The notes under the pieces are model-generated. The model saw only the letters and a program-made list of their open reading frames with translations. It made no database searches and was not told where the DNA came from. Both the position numbers and the translations under genes were made by a program. A stretch of 64,000 bases of DNA from Mucilaginibacter aurantiaciroseus (GTDB lineage: Bacteria > Bacteroidota > Bacteroidia > Sphingobacteriales > Sphingobacteriaceae): positions 1,054,001-1,118,000 of the forward strand of contig NZ_JAMXOF010000002.1 in assembly GCF_024055595.1 (NCBI RefSeq), given 5' to 3'. Below are positions 46,139-55,330 of the stretch, one piece after another; within the stretch, counting starts at the first letter, position 1, and every line of letters begins with the position of its first letter.

Positions 46139-46142
46139 ACAT

Positions 46143-47489
46143 TTACCGGATCTTTTCGAAAGAAAGACGCATGCCCTTTACACTTTGATCAAATTGGCCC
46201 TTATTGAAAACCAACTCGCCGTTTACCCAGGTATGGGTTACCGCACTTAGAAATTTTTGATCCATCACCGGCGACCAGCCGCACTTGTAAATTAGGTTTT
46301 CCCGATTTACCTCGCTTGCCAAGTCGAGATCTAATAGTACCAGATCAGCGTAATATCCCTCCCGGATATAGCCTCTTTGCTGGATACGGTATGCTTGGGC
46401 GACATTATGGCTGGTTTTTTCCACAATCTGCTGCAAACTGATCAGCCCCCGGTGATAAAGTTCCAGCAACATCAATAGGGCATGCTGGACCAGGGGGCCT
46501 CCGGGTTTGGCTTTTAGATAGCTGCCTTGCTTTTCAATGAAAAGATGGGGAGCGTGATCAGTTGCAATAATGTCCAGGTGTCCGCTTAGCAGCAAACGCA
46601 ACAATCCGCGTTTGTCCCTTAATGTCTTAACGGCAGGGTTCCATTTGATGCTATTGCCTAATTTTTCGTAATCCTGCTCCGAAAAGTAAAGATGTGGCAA
46701 GCAGGCCTCGGCCGTGATACGCTTATCCCGGACAGGCTGTTTAGCGTCCAATAGACTTGCTTCCGCTAAGGTAGAGATGTGTAGCAAATGAACCTTGTTT
46801 CCGTATTGCTTAGCAGATTTTAATACCCGTGTGGTGGCTTCTACGCAAGCTTGCTCGCTGCGGATACAGGCGTGCAGCTTACAGGGATTGATTTCACTAC
46901 CAGTTCCCCATTTTTGCGTATTACGTCCTATTACGGCATGGTCTTCGCAGTGCAGGGCTACCAGGGTATCACATCGGGAAAACAAAAAGTCCAAAAATTC
47001 AGGATCGTTTGCAAGTCTTACTTCCTGATTATCGAGGTAAATTCCATCATCGCTCAGCCCGCAGACAGTTTCAGGATCAGTCCGTAATGCTTCCTCCCAG
47101 TTGCTCCGGCTGACCCCCATAAAAAAGGAATAGTTTGCCAATGATTTTTTTGCGGCAATTCTAAACTTCTCCTCCAGGCGCTCTTTACTGAGCACTGCCG
47201 GCATCGTGTTGGGCATATCCATAAAAGAGGTTATTCCCCCCGCAACTGCAGCTCGTGACTCGGAATTAATATCTGCCTTGTCAGTGAAGCCGGGTTCTCT
47301 GAAATGGACCTGATCATCGATCATCCCGGGTATCAGATACTTTCCATCGCAATCAATGACAGCAGTATTTACGGCATTTATAACCGGTGCAATTTTTGAA
47401 ATGGGGCCATTTTCTATTAGTAGGTCAGAGGTGTATATCTTTCCCTCGTTGATAAGCTGGACATTTCTTAAAATTGTTTTTTTTGCCAT
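46143..47489 (-). CDS. Dihydroorotase-like amidohydrolase
   Basis: A 448-residue type I dihydroorotase/cyclic amidohydrolase, which makes dihydroorotate from N-carbamoyl-aspartate. Motifs are the metal segment DDQVHFREPG (Gln in place of the first His of HxH, which I recall as usual in Bacteroidota enzymes), GGITSFMDMPNTMP, ALHCEDH, HLLHIST and the catalytic Asp in IATDHAPH. It is 70 bp downstream of dabA on the same strand, so very likely co-transcribed with the bicarbonate transporter. The pathway links to bicarbonate one step earlier (carbamoyl phosphate). It may be a second copy beside a housekeeping pyrC elsewhere; this cannot be told here. Confidence 0.88.
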   Translation of the reverse strand: MAKKTILRNVQLINEGKIYTSDLLIENGPISKIAPVINAVNTAVIDCDGKYLIPGMIDDQVHFREPGFTDKADINSESRAAVAGGITSFMDMPNTMPAVLSKERLEEKFRIAAKKSLANYSFFMGVSRSNWEEALRTDPETVCGLSDDGIYLDNQEVRLANDPEFLDFLFSRCDTLVALHCEDHAVIGRNTQKWGTGSEINPCKLHACIRSEQACVEATTRVLKSAKQYGNKVHLLHISTLAEASLLDAKQPVRDKRITAEACLPHLYFSEQDYEKLGNSIKWNPAVKTLRDKRGLLRLLLSGHLDIIATDHAPHLFIEKQGSYLKAKPGGPLVQHALLMLLELYHRGLISLQQIVEKTSHNVAQAYRIQQRGYIREGYYADLVLLDLDLASEVNRENLIYKCGWSPVMDQKFLSAVTHTWVNGELVFNKGQFDQSVKGMRLSFEKIR

Positions 47490-47559
47490 GCTGAACTATA
47501 TTTACGATGATGTCAGATGACAGAACCAAATCCTTTAAATGACCGTTTCCAATGCGCTA

Positions 47560-49914
47560 TCATTCAAGATTAAAGGACAACATTGACGAAGCGGCCATTT
47601 CTTCATTATCTATTAGTGCCCAGCTGCCATCTTTTTGATAACGGCTGATCTGATTATCTCCCAAGGGGTCAATAACTAACAAATATATCCACTCATTGAC
47701 AATCAATCGCTTTAACTGATCGTTTCTTAAAAGTATTTGCTCAATCCGCTCACATGGCGCCTGGATGATTACAGATAGCCTGATGGGATGGTGGTAAATT
47801 ACGCTGTCCGAACTGTTGACAGACTGCAAGGGCAGCCCGGCCTTAAGATCTCCACCGTTACCGCTGACTACACCAAACCTCCCGGTAACATTATGGGTTA
47901 TCTTAGATCCCCCGCCAAACCTGTCATTATCTACCGTCGAAAAATAGTAGTGGTTATTGATCCACTGGGTAACAACCATCGGGCCCTGCATGATCATTTC
48001 CAAGTAAAGTCCCTTTTTGTCCAACTCCCAATCATAAGAATGCAGAAAACACCTGCTTTTAAGATCCATATTCTGGCTCAGAACGCGGGGTGCCACTATA
48101 AAACCAGCATTCCCGGCCAGACCCCATTCAGGCCTGGTTTCCGCCCAGTCTGCTACTTTTCTGCGGGCTATATTCCGCCCGTTTTTTTTCTGCTGCCGTT
48201 CGGCGATTGCAGATTGCTGAAACTCCTTCAGATCGGACTTGAGCAGCGTAATCCTTAAGGATTGGGATGCGGGTACTTCCGCATCGAAAAGAACAAGCTC
48301 ATCTGTGGCCGTATTGTGTTCGGCACCCATAAAGAATGTGCCTCGCGGAATGTCTATCCCAAATTCCGCTTTGAGTGCTGATCTTACTTCGGGGAGATTG
48401 GCCAGCGCCGCCAGCATCCTGGCATTATGACGGCCCGGGCTTGCAGCGCAGGCTCCGCAGTCTAGGCTGGACGCAAAGGGATTATTAACAGATTGGCTTC
48501 CGTGTCCGGCAAAGATGACGAGCGGCGCAAAATTTCTCCAGCCCAGAAGCTCAAAGGCAGACTTTACAATCGCCACCTTTTCAATGAGTTCTATTTCACT
48601 GTTTATTTTTTCATCGCCATGGTAACCCATTTGGGTGGTACAGCTGTTCTCATGCGTAGTTTTACCATTGAATTGCCGGGTACCGAATATTGACCTCCTC
48701 AGTAGAGCGAGGCCGTAGAACAGTCCCGTCCCCTCAACATAACCAAAGGCCGAGGGAAGCATGTTCTTCATGCGCTGACCGAGAAAGTCAGCAAATTTTT
48801 GATAATTTTTTCTTTTCAAGTACTGCGCCATATCTGAGGCTTTGCCCGGTAGCGGAACCTCTGAAATGGTATAGGCCGAAGACAGGATCGGTGGGCAGGA
48901 TTTGCGAACCAGCCCGCTCGCGGGGTCCCTGTAATCTGCTGCAAGCCCAAAAAAACCGGCATAGCCGAAAGTTTCATAGTCTCCTTTAGCTTCTATATGC
49001 CTTCTGATCAGTTCTGACCTGGTGTCGATACAAAAGACAAATTGGGCCAGAAGGTTCTTTTTTATAAAAGGTACAGATTTGAGGTGTATCAAATTTTCAC
49101 TAATGGCCTTTCCCAAGCCCTTTTGCCAACTCTTTTCCCATGCCCTTAGCCATAAAAGCTGTAAGCTGAACAAGTCAGTTTCATGGTGATCTACGGGTTT
49201 TATTGTATGTATCTCCGTATTGATTTGACCTGCAATCCACATACGGACGGCCAGGTACTCCTTCAGGGTAATGGGATATTTCTGCTGCCAGAGGGAGCCT
49301 TCCTGCATCCGGTATTTAATGTAACCGGTCCAGCCCGGCAAAGCGGCGAGGTGGTGACCAAAGATGCTTACACATTCTTTAGGTGAATAACTTTGTAATG
49401 ATGCCGAAAGTGCCTGTTCTGCTGTTTCCGGTATTTTATTACCCGTGATAATTCCGATCTCTTGGTCATAAATTGCTAATCTTCGCCAGCAGACAAAAAA
49501 ACCTTCCGACCTTCCTGGCATTTCCCATTCAGCCATTCCCTCGTCCATGAACATACCAAGCCATTTAGCCATGATCCTGTCCAGTTTAGGATTGCCTTTG
49601 ATTGGATGGCTATCGCCAGCCATATCCATTTCTTTCAGATAAAATTCCGCCTGCTGGTAAAGCCCTGCTTCCGTTAATATTTCCTTTAGGATATCATCCT
49701 TGATTTCTCCACAACTCCAGGCCTGTTGGAACATGGAGGCAGTGGGCAGCACCGAACCACCAAAGTATTTTTTAGCTTTTTGAATGGCGTCCCCGAATGA
49801 TAAACCCTCATAGCCGGATAATGGATTAGAGGTCACGAAGCCATAAAGCGGCCAGGTTTTCCCAATTACTGAAGATGCCTCTTCAATCTCAGCATTAAAA
49901 TCTGAATTGATCAT
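47560..49914 (-). CDS. dabA: DabA, inorganic-carbon transport subunit (DUF2309)
   Basis: A 784-residue cytoplasmic-face protein of the DUF2309/DabA family, related to beta-carbonic anhydrases. The zinc-site residues known from characterised DabA are all present: Cys295 and Asp297 in QFVFCIDTRSE, His471 in FAGHGSQSVNNPF and Cys486 in SLDCGACAASPG. With DabB it converts CO2 to bicarbonate vectorially, driven by the cation gradient, and concentrates inorganic carbon. The family occurs in autotrophs and also in heterotrophs that need bicarbonate in low CO2. It starts 6 bp after the dabB stop. Length is normal. Confidence 0.93.
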   Translation of the reverse strand: MINSDFNAEIEEASSVIGKTWPLYGFVTSNPLSGYEGLSFGDAIQKAKKYFGGSVLPTASMFQQAWSCGEIKDDILKEILTEAGLYQQAEFYLKEMDMAGDSHPIKGNPKLDRIMAKWLGMFMDEGMAEWEMPGRSEGFFVCWRRLAIYDQEIGIITGNKIPETAEQALSASLQSYSPKECVSIFGHHLAALPGWTGYIKYRMQEGSLWQQKYPITLKEYLAVRMWIAGQINTEIHTIKPVDHHETDLFSLQLLWLRAWEKSWQKGLGKAISENLIHLKSVPFIKKNLLAQFVFCIDTRSELIRRHIEAKGDYETFGYAGFFGLAADYRDPASGLVRKSCPPILSSAYTISEVPLPGKASDMAQYLKRKNYQKFADFLGQRMKNMLPSAFGYVEGTGLFYGLALLRRSIFGTRQFNGKTTHENSCTTQMGYHGDEKINSEIELIEKVAIVKSAFELLGWRNFAPLVIFAGHGSQSVNNPFASSLDCGACAASPGRHNARMLAALANLPEVRSALKAEFGIDIPRGTFFMGAEHNTATDELVLFDAEVPASQSLRITLLKSDLKEFQQSAIAERQQKKNGRNIARRKVADWAETRPEWGLAGNAGFIVAPRVLSQNMDLKSRCFLHSYDWELDKKGLYLEMIMQGPMVVTQWINNHYYFSTVDNDRFGGGSKITHNVTGRFGVVSGNGGDLKAGLPLQSVNSSDSVIYHHPIRLSVIIQAPCERIEQILLRNDQLKRLIVNEWIYLLVIDPLGDNQISRYQKDGSWALIDNEEMAASSMLSFNLE

Positions 49915-49920
49915 ATCGAC

Positions 49921-51384
49921 TTATTTTTTTAAGGTTAGAATGGTTTTATGATAGGGTTGGGATAAGTTTAATAGCTTCACGTAGAGCCATGGAAATTTTT
50001 TGTAGATACCCAGCTTGATAATGAAAAATCCGAGCAGAAAAACTACACCAAAGAATATTTGTATCAGCGAAATAGAAGTTGACGTCCCCACAGCGGGCAT
50101 ATCCTTCATGATAAAGCTCACCCCGTTATATATAAGTGCATAGCTGCCTATTCCGGCGGGAAACAATAGCAGTGGAAGCAACAGTTTATGTCCAAACGAG
50201 AGCGAGTTTTGTTTAACAATATTATAAGTTGCCTGTCCTACGGTAATCGCCACAATCAGGGTCAGAAAGACACCGCTGTTCATAGCTGTTCCCTTTCCGG
50301 TCAGCTGGGCGAAGACCACAGCGCCCATGATTCCGCTTATGATTACAATCAGTGCTTGCAGTGGCCTGATCTGGATGGATGTGGGTTTCTCAGGTACAGA
50401 TGCCTGGATATTTTCTCCGGAGGACAAAAAAAGGTAGGCCTTATAAAATCCATGAAGGATCAAATGGGTAACGGCTGCATTGAAAAACCCCAGCCCGCAC
50501 TGCATGATCATAAAACCCATCTGGGCAATGGTTGAACAGGCCAGTTTTTGCTTTATGCTTGTTTGTAGAAGTTTAGTGAACTGGGCAACTATCGATGTGA
50601 TGCCCCCGATAACAAACAGCAGGGATAGGGCCTGGGCATTTACAAGCAGGGAAGCAAAGATGGTAAGCAGGATGCCCGAACCGTTTACAAATCCGGCGTG
50701 CATAAGCGCCGAGGCAGGAGTTGGTGCAGTCATTGCAGAGAGCAGCCAGCGATGAAATGGATAAATGGCCGATTGTAGCAATGAAGCAATAATGATTAAT
50801 AGAGCGGATGTTAAAAGGATAGGTTTCGGCAAACTGTTCAGCGCAGGCATAATCCCGCTAAGGGTAAGTTTATCCGAGCTAAAGGCAAGTAACAGGGTTC
50901 CCGCGCTGAGCATAATACCGGAACATAGAAAAAACTTTTGCGCATAGCTTGATGCTTCTCGGGCCGCTTCCCAATCAGATTCTACTCCTATTAATCTTGC
51001 CATAAAAAAACCCATCAAAAACCAGGAGATTAAAAATACCAGTACATGATCTCCTGATACTAGGATCATAACCGATAGCGTAAAACCAAGACAAAGACCA
51101 GCAAAACGTGTTCGGTGCCTGAATCCTTGAAGGTAGGTCGAACCATATTCGCTTACAAGCGCACTGAAGAAACTGACCACGCACCATATCAGTAATGTAA
51201 AACCGCTTATTCTAAACACCCCCCATAATTTCCAGTTCGGATATGTTGGTCCCAACGTGATCATAAAGGTCGTAGCAAGGAACACCAGCGCAAATAAAAT
51301 TGTAATTAGTGTACTAAAATCATCGGGAAATCTTTTTTTGGTTTTTTGAAGGTAAGATTGAGGGGTATCTATTTTTAAATTCAT
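49921..51384 (-). CDS. dabB: DabB, proton-translocating membrane subunit (NuoL/MrpA-like)
   Basis: A 487-residue membrane protein with about 13 helices, of the proton-conducting antiporter/NuoL family. The conserved core is recognisable: LQSAIYPFHRWLLSAMTAPT-type helix with the Lys/His relay, ASALMHAGFVNGSGILL, and the broken helix around KLACSTIAQMGFMIM. It forms the cation channel that energises DabA. It is the first gene of the dabB-dabA-dihydroorotase operon. A 17-bp LysR box is centred about 93 bp upstream of its ATG. Confidence 0.92.
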   Translation of the reverse strand: MNLKIDTPQSYLQKTKKRFPDDFSTLITILFALVFLATTFMITLGPTYPNWKLWGVFRISGFTLLIWCVVSFFSALVSEYGSTYLQGFRHRTRFAGLCLGFTLSVMILVSGDHVLVFLISWFLMGFFMARLIGVESDWEAAREASSYAQKFFLCSGIMLSAGTLLLAFSSDKLTLSGIMPALNSLPKPILLTSALLIIIASLLQSAIYPFHRWLLSAMTAPTPASALMHAGFVNGSGILLTIFASLLVNAQALSLLFVIGGITSIVAQFTKLLQTSIKQKLACSTIAQMGFMIMQCGLGFFNAAVTHLILHGFYKAYLFLSSGENIQASVPEKPTSIQIRPLQALIVIISGIMGAVVFAQLTGKGTAMNSGVFLTLIVAITVGQATYNIVKQNSLSFGHKLLLPLLLFPAGIGSYALIYNGVSFIMKDMPAVGTSTSISLIQIFFGVVFLLGFFIIKLGIYKKFPWLYVKLLNLSQPYHKTILTLKK

Positions 51385-51468
51385 ATTGATGGGGATATGG
51401 TGGATATTTGATGCCGCAAAGCTGTGAAAAATGGGTTATAAGTTTTTATTTATATTATATATATAATA

Positions 51469-51485
51469 CATAAATAAAATTTATG
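51469..51485 (-). promoter_or_regulatory. LysR box B, dab operon promoter
   Basis: CATAAATAAAATTTATG is a perfect palindrome (7-bp arms CATAAAT/ATTTATG). It lies 85-101 bp upstream of the dabB ATG in a 390-bp AT-rich gap that otherwise holds no gene. It differs from the reverse complement of box C by one base and shares arms CATAA/TTATG with box A. Confidence 0.65.
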
Positions 51486-51774
51486 AAATTAATTTATTTC
51501 TCGTACGAATAAAAATCACATAATGATTTTGGGAGGCAATTTTCAAAGCTGACTTGGTCTTGAAAGACAGTTCACTCTGTTCTAAAAAATACGTAAGGAT
51601 AATTTTTTATTCAAGACGAAAAATTATTTTTCGATTAACCGGACTTGGGTGTTTGAAATTTAAAATACTAGCGTGGTTACTACTTATAGCCTGATTAAAC
51701 CACGCGCAATTAGCTACCGTTAACTACCAGGAGCTTTTAAAACCTATTTACATAGAAGAAATGACAAGATAGCT

Positions 51775-52305
51775 TTATCCTTTTAACTCGCGTAGTGGAT
51801 AAAGTGGGACAGGGGCATTATTTGATTCGCTACTAATACGTTCTGTTGATCGTAATTGTTCGAGTCGTTCCCCGACAAGAAAAGCAGAACAATTGATGAT
51901 GAAATTTATCGATTTGTGGAAAATGGTGACGTCAGGCATTAGTTCAATACCGGGGTGTTGTTTTAAGAAACCAGCAAGGAAATAGGGTATAATATATTTA
52001 TAGGTAGAAACTACCGAAAGTTTTAAGCGTCCGGCCAACGGCCCTTTATACGCTAAGGTTATATAATTTTTAGCCTATACCCTGCCAATATTTTTTTGGA
52101 GGCAACCGCAATTTCTTTACCAATATCAGTTACATACAATTGCCGGCCAATAACTTCGGTTAATAGAATTTCAAACTGGTCTTGGAAATTCTTTATTTGA
52201 ATAGACACTGTCGGCTGTGTAAGATCTAATTCTTGCTACCTTTGTAAGACTTCTGTTCTGCGTGATCCTCAAAAAGATATGAAGCTGGTGCAAAGTTTTA
52301 TTCAT
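51775..52305 (-). pseudogene. Decayed LysR-family regulator
   Basis: Starting at ATG 52305 the text MNKTLHQLHIFLRITQNRSL, then (after frameshifts) FEILLTEVIGRQLYVTDIG, TLAYKGPLAGRLKLSVVS and YIIPYFLAGFLKQHPGIEL is clearly a paralogue of the intact LysR at 45197. At least two frameshifts and a stop break the DNA-binding half. After DVTIFHKS a deletion or rearrangement removes the rest of the sensor domain. Its start codon overlaps LysR box C exactly as the intact gene overlaps box A, so it once regulated the divergent isocitrate dehydrogenase gene. Confidence 0.82.
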
Positions 52306-52319
52306 AAGTTTTATTTATG
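52303..52319 (+). promoter_or_regulatory. LysR box C, isocitrate dehydrogenase promoter
   Basis: CATAAGTTTTATTTATG; its reverse complement CATAAATAAAACTTATG matches box B at 16 of 17 positions. It covers the start codon of the decayed LysR and lies 79-95 bp before the isocitrate dehydrogenase ATG, close to the spacing of box B from dabB. Confidence 0.6.
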
Positions 52320-52397
52320 TTAATCATCAGAAATATAAATGAAAATTTATACATTAGTATGTAGAGTTTTGGTGAACATAAACGAACAAATCAAAAC

Positions 52398-53834
52398 ATG
52401 ACAAAAATCACTGTAGCAAAAGGGGATGGCATAGGCCCAGAGATTATGGATGCAACCTTATCTATTATTTTAGCAGCAGGCGCTAAAATAGAGATTGAAG
52501 AAATTGAGGTTGGTGAAAAAGTTTACCTTTCAGGGAATACCTCCGGGATTGCCGGCACATCCTGGGATAGTATCCGGAAAAACAAAGTATTTCTTAAAGC
52601 ACCAATAACTACGCCGCAGGGTGGCGGCTACAAAAGTCTTAATGTAACCACTCGTAAATTTCTCGGGCTATATTCCAATGTAAGGCCCTGCGCAAGTTTA
52701 CACCCTTTTGTTAGCACAAAACATCCGGTGATGGATGTAGTGATCATCCGCGAAAATGAGGAAGACCTGTATGCAGGCATTGAACACCAGCAAACGGACG
52801 AGGTGGTACAATGTCTGAAATTGATCAGCCGGCCAGGATGTGAAAAGATTGTACGTTATGCTTTTGAGTACGCTAAACAATACGGTAGAAAGAAGATCAC
52901 CTGTTTTACTAAAGATAATATCATGAAGCAAACAGATGGGTTGTTTCACCAGGTGTTTGAAGAGATAGCCAAAGAATACCCGGAAATAGAACATGAACAC
53001 TGGATAGTGGATATTGGAGCAGCCAAATTAGCCGACACACCGGAAGCGTTTGACGTGATAGTGATGCCAAATTTATATGGAGATATTTTGAGCGATGTTG
53101 CTGCCCAGATAGCGGGCTCAGTAGGGCTTGCCGGATCGGCTAATATTGGAGAGCAGTGTGCGATGTTTGAAGCTATACACGGTTCTGCACCGCGCAGGGC
53201 CGGTCAAAATCTGGCCAATCCATCCGGATTGCTGCAAGGCGCCATAATGATGCTAAACCACATCGGGCAGACTGAAGTCGCTGAGAAAGTACAGAATGCC
53301 TGGCTGAAAACGATAGAAGACGGTATCCACACTTACGATATATTTAAAGAGGGCAACAGCAAAGAAAAAGTGGGAACCAGGGAATTTGCCCTGGCAGTAA
53401 TTAAAAACCTGAATAGCAAACCAACGCTTTTAAAAGAGGTTTCTTATGCCGCAAATTCAGCCTTAACCCTGCCTAAATACAAAAGAAAACCGGCTGCAAA
53501 AAAAGAGTTGCTTGGAGTGGATGTATTTGTTCACTGGCAGGGCACAAACCCGGATGAACTGGCAGCTATCGTTCGCGGATTAGAAACTTCAGAAGTTTCA
53601 TTAACCATGATCACTAATCGCGGTATCAAGGTATGGCCTGAAGGATTTGAAGAAACTTTCTGTACGGATCATTGGCGTTGCCGGTTCAAATCGGCTGCAG
53701 GTAAGCCTTTAACTAAAGAACATATTATTGGGCTGCTTACAAGAGCGGTCGGATTAGCAATAGATACCATTAAAACAGAAAACCTGTACGCCTTTGACGG
53801 TAAGCCAGCTTTTTCATTAGGCCAGGGACAATAA
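52398..53834 (+). CDS. icd: Isocitrate dehydrogenase (Thermus-type, long form)
   Basis: A 478-residue beta-decarboxylating dehydrogenase that oxidises isocitrate to 2-oxoglutarate and CO2. Motifs are AKGDGIGPEIM, the substrate site SNVRPCASLHPF and IIRENEEDLYAGIEH, the metal aspartates in YGDILSDVAAQI, and the cofactor segment FEAIHGSAPRRAGQNLANP. A C-terminal extension of about 140 residues, as in the longer Thermus thermophilus-like enzymes, follows and is not catalytic. NADP versus NAD use cannot be fixed by eye. Its stop overlaps the start of the next small gene (TAATG), and a LysR box sits upstream. Confidence 0.88.
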   Translation: MTKITVAKGDGIGPEIMDATLSIILAAGAKIEIEEIEVGEKVYLSGNTSGIAGTSWDSIRKNKVFLKAPITTPQGGGYKSLNVTTRKFLGLYSNVRPCASLHPFVSTKHPVMDVVIIRENEEDLYAGIEHQQTDEVVQCLKLISRPGCEKIVRYAFEYAKQYGRKKITCFTKDNIMKQTDGLFHQVFEEIAKEYPEIEHEHWIVDIGAAKLADTPEAFDVIVMPNLYGDILSDVAAQIAGSVGLAGSANIGEQCAMFEAIHGSAPRRAGQNLANPSGLLQGAIMMLNHIGQTEVAEKVQNAWLKTIEDGIHTYDIFKEGNSKEKVGTREFALAVIKNLNSKPTLLKEVSYAANSALTLPKYKRKPAAKKELLGVDVFVHWQGTNPDELAAIVRGLETSEVSLTMITNRGIKVWPEGFEETFCTDHWRCRFKSAAGKPLTKEHIIGLLTRAVGLAIDTIKTENLYAFDGKPAFSLGQGQ

Positions 53835-54088
53835 TGAAAAATAACATGGAAATACAATTGATCGAAGGACAATACAGCAATAACGAGGCTATGGAGCTGC
53901 TAACCCAACTGATTCACGTAAAAATCAAATTTCACGAAAATAAGATCAGCGGCCAATGCACTGAGGAAGACATCAAGTCCCGTGAACGGAGGATCAAACA
54001 ACTGCAAAAAGATCTATATGAAGTCCGAAATTTTATCACTGCTAAAGGCAAGTCTATTTCGCTGCGGTCAACTATCGAAATCCAATAA
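53834..54088 (+). CDS. Small helical protein, paralogue family S, copy 1
   Basis: An 84-residue protein coupled to isocitrate dehydrogenase by a TAATG overlap; an alternative ATG at 53846 would begin MEIQLIEG. It shares with 55040-55330 and 61921-62211 the pattern QLI-x-G-x(F/Y)-N/S-x2-EA near the N-terminus, then K-I-x-(F/Y)-H-x-N, and a C-terminal coiled-coil-like segment ending in an (I/V)EI(Q/N) strand. It is predicted to be two long helices plus short strands, without signal peptide or membrane segment. I know no named family for it. Coupling suggests it modulates isocitrate dehydrogenase or the DUF6671 protein that follows after 7 bp. Confidence 0.7.
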   Translation: MKNNMEIQLIEGQYSNNEAMELLTQLIHVKIKFHENKISGQCTEEDIKSRERRIKQLQKDLYEVRNFITAKGKSISLRSTIEIQ

Positions 54089-54095
54089 ACAACCG

Positions 54096-54938
54096 ATGAT
54101 TGACTTTGCGGGACGAACATTGATCATTGCTACCAAACATGCCAAACAGCAGGTTATGGCCCCTTTGCTGGAAGAAGCATTAGGGGTCCACTGCCTGGTA
54201 ATTACCGAGCTCGATACTGATCAGCTGGGTACCTTTTCCGGCGAGGTAGAGCGCGAAGATGATCCGCTAACGACAGCCCGAAAAAAATGCCAGCTGGCGA
54301 TGCGCTTGTCTGATTGTGAGCTGGCTGTAGCCAGCGAGGGTTCATTTGGAATGCATCCGGCCACGTTCTTTTGCTATGCGGACGAAGAACTCGTCATACT
54401 CGTGGATCAAAAAAACAACCTGGAGATAGCCACGGTCATGATCAGTACACAGACCAATTTCAATGGGGCAGAAATCAACGACAAACTGGCTTTGTTGGAT
54501 TTCGCCGAAAGAGCGAATTTCCCCTCACATGGGTTGATCCTCAGGAAAGCCAAAAATGACCATGAAATGGTCATTAAAGGAATTCATACCCCTGAAAAAT
54601 TGCTTTACGTTTTTGATGCCTTGTGGGAAAAGTATGGCAGTGCCTATGTGGAGACCGACATGCGGGCCATGCATAATCCTAAGCGAATGGCCGTGATAAA
54701 GCAGGCGACCAGGAAATTGGTGGATAAAGTTTTATCTCGCTGCCCCAATTGTACTGCACCCGGGTTTGGCGTCATCGCCGCCAAACCCGGTTTGCCTTGC
54801 CGGTTATGCGGGCTGCCAACGCAATCATCCTTGGCCTATATTTATAGGTGCCAGCAATGTGAGTTTGAAAAGGAAGAACAATATCCTAATCAGATCCAAA
54901 CCGAAGATCCACAATATTGTGATTTCTGTAATCCTTGA
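54096..54938 (+). CDS. DUF6671-like protein with C-terminal zinc ribbon
   Basis: ATG at 54096 (MIDFAGRTLIIATKHAKQQV) gives 280 residues; longer readings would overlap the previous gene. The first 220 residues resemble DUF6671: LVITELDTDQLGTFSGEVER, SEGSFGMHPATFF, and repeated acidic loops. The C-terminus has Cys pairs at CPNC, CRLCG, CQQC and CDFC, which could hold two zinc ions. The biochemical function is unknown. It is 7 bp after the family S protein and in the same direction as the transporter genes, so it is likely part of one operon with isocitrate dehydrogenase. Confidence 0.75.
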   Translation: MIDFAGRTLIIATKHAKQQVMAPLLEEALGVHCLVITELDTDQLGTFSGEVEREDDPLTTARKKCQLAMRLSDCELAVASEGSFGMHPATFFCYADEELVILVDQKNNLEIATVMISTQTNFNGAEINDKLALLDFAERANFPSHGLILRKAKNDHEMVIKGIHTPEKLLYVFDALWEKYGSAYVETDMRAMHNPKRMAVIKQATRKLVDKVLSRCPNCTAPGFGVIAAKPGLPCRLCGLPTQSSLAYIYRCQQCEFEKEEQYPNQIQTEDPQYCDFCNP

Positions 54939-55039
54939 TTCTGCAAAATGTTAGGTAGAATTCAAGCATAATTAATCAATAACATTTAAAATTATAGAAT
55001 AGTCGTTAAACAATTTTATAAATCATTAATCAGAAAATT

Positions 55040-55330
55040 ATGTCTAAACAAAAAAAGTATCAACTTATCTCCGGCATATTTAATTCCAGCGAGGCCAAAG
55101 CTATTATTGTTAGCTTCTATAATCATAAAATAAACTACCACAATAATCAGCTACTCCGGGCAATTGAATGTAATGAAGGCAATGTGAGCCATATAGAACA
55201 GAAGATAATGGATTTAAATCATACCAGTGAATCAATAAAGAAATTCCTGGCAGACGGGATTGAACCAGATCAATTGGTAGAGGTTAAAGGATTTATTGAG
55301 ATAAATTTAGATCCCTTAGGTAATGGCTGA
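55040..55330 (+). CDS. Small helical protein, paralogue family S, copy 2
   Basis: A 96-residue protein: MSKQKKYQLISGIFNSSEAK, then SFYNHKINYHNNQLLRA, a helix-rich middle, and VEVKGFIEINLDPLGNG. It is 100 bp after the DUF6671 gene, and its last 8 bases overlap the ABC transporter start at 55323, so translation is coupled. It is nearly the same length as the decayed copy at 61921 and is clearly related to copy 1 at 53834. It has no leader-peptide Gly-Gly motif and no peptidase-type transporter partner, so a bacteriocin precursor is unlikely. A regulatory or adaptor subunit for the transporter is a fair guess. Confidence 0.72.
   Translation: MSKQKKYQLISGIFNSSEAKAIIVSFYNHKINYHNNQLLRAIECNEGNVSHIEQKIMDLNHTSESIKKFLADGIEPDQLVEVKGFIEINLDPLGNG

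Noticed and set aside
55040..55330. Bacteriocin or RTX cargo for the exporter
   Set aside because: No Gly-Gly leader, no C39 peptidase domain in the ABC protein, no glycine-rich repeats; a family paralogue sits beside isocitrate dehydrogenase instead.
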